From Ectocarpus siliculosus (taxonomy: Eukaryota > Sar > Phaeophyceae > Ectocarpales > Ectocarpaceae): a stretch of 13,639 nucleotides of DNA. Positions within the stretch are counted from its first letter, which is position 1; each line of letters starts with the position of its first letter. Position numbers and translations under genes: made by a program. Of the stretch, positions 1-9,400 are shown in pieces. Below the pieces are notes generated by a model. The model worked only from the letters and a program-made list of their open reading frames with translations. It did not search any database and was not told the DNA's origin. The stretch spans positions 3,210,077 to 3,223,715 of the forward strand of contig FN649751.1 of NCBI GenBank assembly GCA_000310025.1, read 5' to 3'.

Positions 1-93
1 GCTTACCCTGAATTGTTTTGCTTGCCGGTTGTTAAATGGTGGCACGTGTGTACTATTAGTACTACTGCTGTAGAGGCAGAGCAACAGCAGCAG
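1..93 (+). other. Tail of upstream KEA intron (acceptor zone)
   Basis: No coding similarity is visible. The stretch holds several AG dinucleotides (73, 88-93) before the first recognisable antiporter residues, so the splice site cannot be fixed. The upstream exons with the first helices lie outside the window. Confidence 0.5.
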
Positions 94-429
94 GATCGCC
101 TTACAAGAAACGATGACCCCTACATTGCACAGGTGCTCGGAGAGATGGGCATCGTCTTCTTCCTGTTCGAGATGGGCCTCGAGCTGAGCGTCACCCGCCT
201 CATGGCCATGAAGCGCGACGTTTTCGGGCTGGGCCTGGCGACCTTCGGCGTGTCCGCCGCCGCGGTCGCGGGCGCCTGCTACGTCGCGGGACTCACGGGG
301 GCGCAGATGGTGGTGATCGGGGGCGGGGTCGCGCTGTCCAGCAGCGCGTTCGTCCTTCAACTGCTGAGGGATCGCGACGACCTAGGGACTCGCTACGGCC
401 GCGCCTGCTTCGGCATTCTGTTGTTCCAG
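94..429 (+). CDS. KEA exon a: antiporter helices including the LSSSAFVLQ segment
   Basis: Encodes 112 residues: a helix ending in MGLELS, a glycine/alanine-rich helix (VFGLGLATFGVSAAAVAG), and the broken-helix segment GVALSSSAFVLQLL that in CPA2 antiporters lines the ion path, followed by GILLFQ. It ends at Q with donor GTACGA in phase 0. The 5' edge is uncertain. CAG at 91-93 is used here, but several other AGs lie at 73-90, the pyrimidine tract is poor, and the frame stays open further upstream; similarity is clear only from about NDDPYIAQ (109 on). Confidence 0.85.
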
Positions 430-3400
430 GTACGAGGAGGGGCGGAGGTTGGACCAGGCAGGGGCGAGGGGAGGAGGCGGAGGTTGGATCAAAAGCATTG
501 AATGATCTTGTGCTCGGCGTATGAAACGAGCTCGGTGATCGGGGGCTTTTGCTGCCGCCATCGTGGGCTTGCGCCACGGCTGTGCGCTATCGGCACGCGG
601 GGGGGACTGCTGTGTTCGTCTCGCCTTTTCTGGCCTCAGTTTGTTAACTTTTGGTACAGATGTATCGACATTGCAGCCGGGGGTCACGCTAGACGTGTGC
701 GATGTTGATGATAGATAGCCTTGTCGTCCGCCGCTATTAGACCCGCATCTCGTACCTGCTGTTGGATGTGACTTTTTGATTTTAGTCGTCCTCCCTGAGT
801 ACTGGTCGTGCTTTTCCCCTCTGGCCGTTCCGTCACGCTTCTTGTTTGCTTGCACCGCGAGCCCCGAGCCATGTGATAATAAATGGTCGCCTCGGTACCT
901 CCCCCCAAACCAACCCCTCTCTCTCCCTTTTTCTCTCTCTTCTGTCACCCTGCTTTTTCTTCTACTTCTCTTCTTCCTGCGTCTTCATGCCTCTCTGTGT
1001 TTTCTGTGTTTGTTTTTTTCTACGTTGGCTCACTCAAACGTTGTTTACGTATCTCCCATGTTACGGCCTGTTGGGGTACGCTCCGGGTGGGCTCGTTTTG
1101 TCTCTGAGTAGCCCCTTCTACCGCACTACACTATGTCACACAAAGGAGGCAAAGAGTGCCCACATGTTAACGATTTATCTCATGAGTGGTAGGGACGGCG
1201 CTCCGTTTCGCGAGGGATGTATGGTCAATGGTGGGGCGACTACGCCAAGCGATCAATGAGCCACACGCCTCCTTCCTTTCACTCCCAGGCCCCGATTTTC
1301 TTTGCCCCGGTCGGCGGAAACGTTTTTGTTTCGCGGCTGATTTCTCCACACCGTTGTGATCACTTCAAAAACCAGCGCCCACAGCACTCGTGCCGTTTAC
1401 TCCAACCCGTGGTCACACAGAAGGGTTTCCCCCTACCCGCCCCTCCTGTGGCACGTTGCCTTCGATTTTTGATTCGTTTGATTTTTTCATAAACCTGTAC
1501 CTATACTTGTGCGCGCCTGTGTTTCTGTGTGTTGGACCTCAGGACCTGGCGGTAGTGCCACTGCTGGTGGCGATCCCTCTCCTGGCCGGGGGAGGTGGCG
1601 GGCTGGCGGCCGCGCTCACGTCTGCGGCAACGAAGGCGGCTATCGCTTTGGGGCTCATCGCTTTCATCGGTATGACACAGCTCATTTGTTGTTGTTGTCG
1701 TTGTCGTTGTTGTTGTCTTCACATTAAAACCGTTCCGATCTCTCTACCCATCACGCCTTCATCTGTCCGTACTAGTCTATTTATCTAACACTTGGTGCGG
1801 TCGATTCCCGTGGTCACAGGCTAACTTTTACCAAATGAAGGAAACTAAAGTGAGAATCGACCCGGGGGGTTTTACCACATCATTTTTACCGGCGCCGTGT
1901 AATCGTCGTCGCTAGAGTTTGTAGTTGCAGGCACCATTGCTGCTGTGTTGAAGGTGTCTTTTTTCGTCGCCAAAAGTTACCCCCTTGCACTACCAAGTAG
2001 GTCGGTTGGTTCTGCCGTCCGTCCGTCCGCTGTCTGCCTCTTGTCTGCGCCCGAGAGAAAAGGCGCGTGCTGCTTAGTGACGGCGACGGCGAGGATAGAT
2101 TATGCATTTATGATCCCCTGCTGTTGCAAGTATTACGGTGTCCACGCAAGTATCATCGAGGAAAGAGCGTAAGTTTGTAAGCCCCTTCGCCCTGTTGCCG
2201 GCGAAGAGCGGGGCCTGAGGTACATGTTGGTAGCCTGCGCGGATTGTTCTTGCCCCGTTCCCCCTCCATGCATTGATTGCGTTGTGTGCCTGCCTCTGAT
2301 TCCAACTGCTGTTGCCCTGCTGTTGCGGGTAACAAGCTTTTGAGCTGCTGTTTAGTCTTGCTGGCGATGACGAGCAAGTCCTGCGAGGAGTGTGTACCAC
2401 TGCTGTTGCTGCTGCTGACAGTAAACACCATGCACTTTGACTCCACACGTACGATTTTTTGTGTGTGCTTGAGACCGTCGCCCTGGTCGTATCCCACTCG
2501 TCCCTGAGGGAGTGCTTTTTTCGTTGCGACTACTGTTGCGCGCTCTCGTCTAATCTTCCCCTGTACCAGCTTATTATTTGTTTCGACCGTCGTCGCCGAT
2601 TCGGCTTGTCCTGCGCTTTTCTCCCGTGCACCATGGCGCTCTTGTCCGTATCGTTCCTGTGCCGCCCGTCTCTGCACGTGAAGCCTAATGACTGAACCCT
2701 TCCCCTTTCCTCCCTCTCTCTTTCTCTCTCCTCGCTGTGCAGGCAAGAACATCCTGAGCCGCTTCTTCCTGCTGGTGGCGAAGAGCAAGTCTCAAGAGGC
2801 TTTCCTGGCGGTGATCCTGCTCACCGTCATCGCTCTGTCCAGCATCACCGAAGGCCTGGGGCTGAGCGGCACGCTCGGCGCGTTCCTCGCCGGCACCCTG
2901 CTTGCCGACACCAAGTACACTCCTCAGGTTAGGACGGGATGGAGGAGGAGGGGTTGGTTGGCGTTGGTGTGCTTTTTCTGTTCTTGTTGTCTCGTGGCAT
3001 GCTTCGCTTGTCCTGGTATGTAATTGTAGCGTCACACGCGAGCATGCTGTTAGCACGCACGCCGCCGGCGAGGGTCGATGTCGGGTTTTGTACAGAAAGG
3101 AGGGATTATCGTCGGTTTCGCATACTTTCGCCCTCGCCCTGCTGGCAGGGAGGTTTCCTACTACGTGTAGGGAACTCGTGTGAGAGTCGAGAGCAAGCAG
3201 GTGAGCCATGCATCGCTCTCGCACCCCCCCCCCCCTGCGATGACATACATCGCCCGAGACATACTGCGACTCGCAGACGCCCAGAACACACGCCTCCAAA
3301 ATGTGGGTTGGGGGTCGCATTAGGTCGTGTTTGGGTTTGCGTCCTCTCGTGCGGGCGTGCTCCCCGTTAGCATCTAAAGAATGCACACACACGCGTTCAG

Positions 3401-6400
3401 TTATTTGCCATGGTGTCGGGGGTCATGCTCAGCGGCAGCTTCGAGTTTGGCGTAGGTTATGACTTCTCGCGGGAGAGCTGATTGTCGTCACCCTAAGTTT
3501 CTACGCGCCCCACACACTGCTTTGAATTCTCTTCTCTGCCTCTCTACATTCATCTCTCTCTCTCTCTGCGTGCTTGCTATCGCTCGAAATGCTAGAGTAG
3601 GGAAGCCGAGGTGTGCTTGAGCACTCCAGCTCTAGTGTCACGCTTCATGGTACGATCGCGGCTTTGCGTGGCGTGGGAACAAAAGTCTGATGATCAGCCT
3701 ATCTCACCCCGCCGCCGCCAACGCTGCACATCATTTTTTTTCTTCTTTTTGTCCCCAAGGTGGAGGCTGACATCGCACCGTTCCGAGCGCTGCTGCTTGG
3801 AATGTTTTTCATGACGGTCGGCTTCGAGATCGACCTGGCTCTCTGCTTCAACAACCTGCCCTTGGTCGCCAGCCTCGTGAGTGCTCTTCCGTTACTCGTG
3901 TCCACGCTTTGTGTCGCTTCTGCTGCTAGCCGCGGTTGGTGTTCGTCTTCGTCGTCGTCCTCGTCGTCGTCGTCCTCGTTGGTGGTGCTTCTTGCGTTGT
4001 TCATGGCAGCGTTGTCCATGGGCTGCTTGTTTTCGGGGGCTGGACTCGAGTGCGCTTTCATGTGTGGTTTCGGTTCGTTTCGGATGTATCCGTTGCTCAC
4101 TCACCGGCGTGATCACAGAGAAGAAGACACATGCAGCAGTGCGCCCTCTTGTGCAAGAGATCGGTCGGTGGTGCCGTCCAACTCATGGGCGTACGCGTAC
4201 ACCCACCGAGTGGATTGTGCAACTATGGACAAAAGCTCGGCCGAAATCATCGGGCATGGCCTTGGCGAAGTTTTCGGTCCCTCCCGCGCGGAACAGCTTT
4301 TGGTGTTGTTGTCTTTTCCATCCTGCGCTCGACTCACGTACGTACACGCCTCGCGCATGTTGTACGCAAACTAAATAAATACCAAGCAGTAGGTCTGTCC
4401 GCAGCAGCGCTCCAACGGTTCCGCGGCGCGGCAACAGACATACGCCTAAATTACCCCCCAAAACTTATCTTTTCCCGACCCCACCGCTTGCGACTGACTG
4501 GTGTTTATCTTCTCTACCCTGCCTACACCAATCGTGTGTCCTTGGTTGTCCGCTCCTCCCGGTCTCCCTCCTGGTCTCCCTCCCGTCCCCCTTCTTCCTC
4601 CGCTTGTGAAAACAGGTGTCGGGCTTGCTGGCGATGAAGGCCGCGATCATCGCCTTGATCGCCTTGGCCTTCGGCCTCTCCGTCGCGAACGCGCAGCAGA
4701 CGGGGCTGCTTCTCAGCCAGGTGTGACGATATTTCATCAGCTTGAAAACTAAAACTAAATATTTAGATGCGCGGAATGGCCGGGCCGGGGTGGCGTTCTG
4801 TACGTTGCGGGTCGTGTTTGGAAAAAGAGGGAGCAGCGCTTTCACCTTTGTTTACGATAGAGTGCCTGTCTGTCGCTTGCGGAAAATCAAAACCCGAATG
4901 GGGGTGCGCGCGCCGAGTTGGGACCCCTAAAGAAATAGCGGGGGAAATGTTCAGCATGGGCGAAGGGAGGTAGACTGGGAGGAAAAGGGTTTCTCTCCCG
5001 CGAAACAACGGCAGTATCGGCCGACTTTTTGGACATGTGTACGCTATATAGCTTCGGCCTCACCATGCCATTAACTCGGACGGATACCTCGCTCAAGAGA
5101 ACTCTCGACGAACCCCATCGTTCGGAAATACTGCGTCCCCCGTGTCTCACACGCGCGTGTGGTTACAGGGGGCGTTACTACCACTTCGCCGGGCACAAGT
5201 AGTGATGGCGCTCAGCCGTTCATGCCTTGACCTCCCTACAGCAGTACCACCTGCGTGGAACGTAGAAGTTGAGATTGTCTGTTTTATAATCGTGCTTCTG
5301 CTTCATATCCTGGGCGGGGCGTGGTGGTTCCCTGTGCCCTACTGACCCGCCCAAGAAATCACCACACCCACCACCCACGATGCTCCGGTGTCGACGAGCA
5401 GGGCGGGGAGTTCGCTTTCGTGGCCTTCGGGATGGCGGAGCGCCTGGGCATCATAGAGCCGCAGCTGTGCAAGCTGCTGCTGACGACCGTGGCCATCAGC
5501 ATGGCGGCCACGCCGGCGCTTTCTAACTTCTCCGCCTGGGTCGCCGACCAGGTGCGCCTTTTTGGCGTTGCGTAGATTTAGATTGCGACACCGATGTGTT
5601 TGCTGTTGTGAGACTTTTGAGCGTCTAGGAAAGCAGGAGGGGACGACCGCCGCAGAGACAATATTCGTGTGTCTGTGCAGTGCCCATGTATGGTGTTGCT
5701 GTTGTGAAGCGTTGAGATGTTTTCACCGGTGACGATGATATGTTTTCTTTTGCCAGAATGGAGTCGACGTTGTGATACGAACACGAACACATGGGTTGTG
5801 TGAAAGCTGCTCTTCAAGCCGCTCTCTCTCTCTCTCTCTCTCTTCGAAAGAAGCGGCTTCCTCTGGGGGTGGATGCCCGGCGGCTTACCCTTTTGGTTCG
5901 ACCGACACTCTGAAGGCGCTCATCTCAGCTTTTTTGTGACGAAAGGAAACGAGGGGGGGGGGGTCTTGAGGCTTCGTTACACACTATGACCTTTGTACAG
6001 CAACAATGAATAATGTCGATGCCTGTCCCCCACCGCCGACGCTTCCAGCCCGGCCCGCTGGCCAACCCCGCTTTCTCACTTGCACGCGCACGCAACACAC
6101 AGGTTTCTGTCTTTAGTTCGGAGAGAAGTTTAGCCACCCCCATGACGCCCCCTCACGGGGTCCCAGATCATGGCCTTTAGAAGCATTTTCTGTTTGCACC
6201 CGCGCTGAGACTGACGCATTTTCATTGGTCAGCCGGTTAGCGCCGGGTCGATTCTAACACACACGAACACGCACGCATGCACACCCCCAACAGATGGAGG
6301 CGCGCATGGGGTACGACCACTACCTGGGCGGCGACTCCGAGTCCGACGAGATCAGACAGGGGGACGGCTTTGTCGTGGTGTGCGGCTACGGCCGCATCGG

Positions 6401-9400
6401 GCGCCTGGTGTGCGAGCTGCTGGGCAAGAAGTTCATCAACTTCGTGGCGTTCGACAACAACCCGCTCAAGGCCATGGAGGCCCGAAATCGGTGAGAGAGC
6501 GCCCTCCCCCCCCCCCGCCCCCCGTGGCTCGCCACACTGCACCCCTACGGCGGTCGTTGTTGCTTTGTCGAGGGGTTTTGCTGTCAGGAGGCGTGAAACA
6601 GGGGCCGGGGCTGCTTCTGTGTTTAGTGCATGGGGGTGCAACTTTTTTGGGTGTAGAGTAAGGGCTTAGTCTTGGTTGCCGGTTGGGCGTTGTTCTCGAT
6701 TCTCCTGATTTTGCTGCCGCTGCTGCCGCAACATCCGTTGTCTGCTGTCTCTTTGCTTGCACTGGCGACGCTCTTTGCACGAAATCACACACCCTGAAGC
6801 AGATGCCACAGCATATTGGTCGAACACTTTCGACCTCGGTGCTGCTGTATGCTGGGAGTATGAATTTATGCACAATATGGATCCAATCCAAACCTCTACC
6901 GTCGGACGGAGGTTTAGAGCAGGTTGGGCAGCGACCTCCGACGGGAGTTGTAGATATGGCGGCCTGCGACTGAATCGGCTCATTTTTTGGTGCTGTGTTG
7001 GGACTACTGTGTTCATAAAGTCGGGGTTGTTTTGTAGGGTGGATGAACCTCTTGGACACAGAGAAAATAGTCAGTTGTTTTATTCTCCTTTGAACGTGGG
7101 GCGAGTGCCCAGCAGGGCGGGTGAAATGGCCTTGGGACATACGTACCCGTCCTATAGACCCGACTGCTGTGCCATGTTTTGGGTTTTCTTTTTTTTATAA
7201 CTACATGTCTTTATTGTCTCCCACAGCGGTCTGCCGGTTTTCTATGGCGACGTCATGCGGCCGGAGGTGCTGAACGCGTTCAACGTGGGCAAGGCCAAGG
7301 CCGTGATCTGCACCCTCTCCGAGGTGAAGGGCACGACCACGGCCGTCGTCAACCTTCGAAGGGAGTTCCCCGACCTGCCGGTGAGAAGTGGTGCTAGGAT
7401 AAGGATAAGGTAGCTGACAGAGCTGTGTCAGGCAGTCTGAACGGAAGGAGGGTTATCAGCGTTTCGAGCGTCCGGTTGTCTGAATGGTAGGAGGGTTCGT
7501 CAGGGACAAATAGGTGGGCCGGGGGAGGGGGGAGGTGACAGGAGTCGGCCGTTCTCCGCGGTATGCCCGACTCCGGATCAACGTGCTGAGATACGGCAAC
7601 GGTGCGTGGGTTCAAGAGGCTACGCCGACCGAAACAACCCTGCCCCCACCGCCGCTGTCGTCGCTTCCGCCCCCCGCCATCTTGAAAAAATAAATCGAAA
7701 TGGCGCGAAAATAATGCGACGATACGAGCGCAGATTTTCGCTCGCGCCCAGGACGCCAGGCACCAGAAGAACCTCGCCTCCATCACGGACGTCGTGGCCA
7801 TGGTGCCGACCCTCCCCGAGGACTCTATCATCGTCAGCCTCCCATTCGGCGGCGCGGTTCTCCGGAGCCTGGGGTGCACGGCGGACGAGGTGAACGTCCT
7901 GCTCGAGGACACCCGGAAGAAGTTTGTGCTGGAAAAGGGTGAGGGCGAGAGAGAGCTACTGTAGCGAAGTTTGGTGTTGTTTTGTCGGCGGCAGTCGGTC
8001 GGTCTGGCACGTGTTAACATCTGTGCTACCGTAGCGTGGTGCCGCTGTGTGTGTGTGTGTGTTTGTTTGTTTTTTTGCCTGCATGGGTGTACACGGGCAG
8101 CATGGGTGTACCCCCGATGCCAGGACGAACCGCAGGCCGTATGTGCGTCATGTGGGTAGGTGGGTGTGTGAAAGAGGGAGAGAGGAAGAGAGAGCGTGAG
8201 AGAGAGAGAGTTACACACTCGCTGGTGTCAACGTGGTGCTCGTTTGATTTTCCCATTGATTTACCCATACGTGCCTACTTTTTGCAGGTCTGGAGAACGA
8301 GGAGGACGACAACCTGTTCGAGCAGCTGGGCATCCAGAAGTCCATGGTCGAGACCTACACGGAGAACCCCATCTTGAAGGACGCCGGCGGCGCCGTCGAC
8401 GCCGACACCGTCGAAACCGACGACGCGCGGGACGCCGGAAAGGGCTCTGCGGCAGCCGCGACGAAGACGGAGAAGGCAGCGGAGGCGGCGGCAGCAGTGG
8501 CAGCGGTGGCAGTGGCGTCGGCAGCGGCAAAGGTGAGCAAAGATTTATATCATAGGACGTACGTAGCTAGCTTCATTTTCAGGGCTCGTACTTTCGTGGC
8601 TTTATTTAGCCTTGCGTATGGATCCATGCGTCAACATCGACGCTGGTACCCTTGCGCTTGCTTCGCCCAGTAACGTGGTCCAATCTTGAGAAGCCGCCGC
8701 GGCCGCCTCCAACGTGCCACTGGTCAGCCAGTTTCCACGCAAGCTAGTCAGCTTACCGCAAGATGCGGAGAGATGGCACCCCCCCGTCCCCCGTCCCCCG
8801 TCCCCCCCCTCACGGGGTTTGGGTTTTCGTCGCTTTGCAACGACGTTGTAAAACAAGCCGCCCCCCCCGGTGTTTGCCATCGGGGTTGGGTTTTCGTCGC
8901 TTGGCAACGACGTTGTAAAACAAGCCCCCCCCTCGTTGTTTGCCATCGGGATTGGGTTTTCGTCGCTTGGCAACGACGTTGTAAAAGAAGCCAATTCACT
9001 TCGTGAACTCGGCAACCAGGTTACCGTTTTTTTTTTTTCCTCGTTTTTTTTTTTGGCGGTAACCATAATGGTGGTCGAGTAGATCATGTTGTGCGGGGTC
9101 GAGAACTCTCACTCCGCGCAAGGGGGATGATCGCACCACGTTGTGTTAAAATGGTCAAGCTTCCTCGACGCAGTTACACAGTGCTTACAACTGTCTCTGG
9201 AAGTGAAAGCACCAGAAAATAAATTAAGTCATACGTAGCTGTCATCCGTACGCAAGGAAGTAAGCACAAGATGCCGAACACCCTTAGCAGGATGCAGCTC
9301 ACCCTTCATGCGGCTCGCCGAATACCTCACGGCGCTTCGCGCTTGGTGATGTGAGAGCCTGGTCCGGTGAGAACCCGGCGTGCTCCGTCCCGGCTTTGTA

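Noticed and set aside
2153-3392. Long minus-strand open frames of 211 and 235 codons
   Set aside because: They are shadows of the TLGAFLAG exon and flanking intron and have no recognisable domain.
5893-5910. tRNA B-box-like GGTTCGACC, also GGTTCAAG near 7608
   Set aside because: No matching A box, acceptor stem or cloverleaf can be drawn around either.
6294-6299. ATG as start of a separate RCK protein
   Set aside because: It follows directly on an AG acceptor and joins in phase to the membrane exons as in known KEA/KefC proteins.
7394-8218. 274-codon minus-strand open frame, the longest in the window
   Set aside because: It is antisense to two well-supported KEA exons and intron repeats, and its protein is Ser/Arg/His low complexity with no motif.
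8840-8986. Vector (M13/lacZ) contamination
   Set aside because: Only 15 bases of core match, in three diverged tandem copies, with non-vector flanks and no cloning site.
8602-9087. Minus-strand frames with a repeating FTTSLPSDENP-like peptide
   Set aside because: The peptide repetition is explained by the DNA tandem repeat inside a spliced intron; no codon-level selection is visible.
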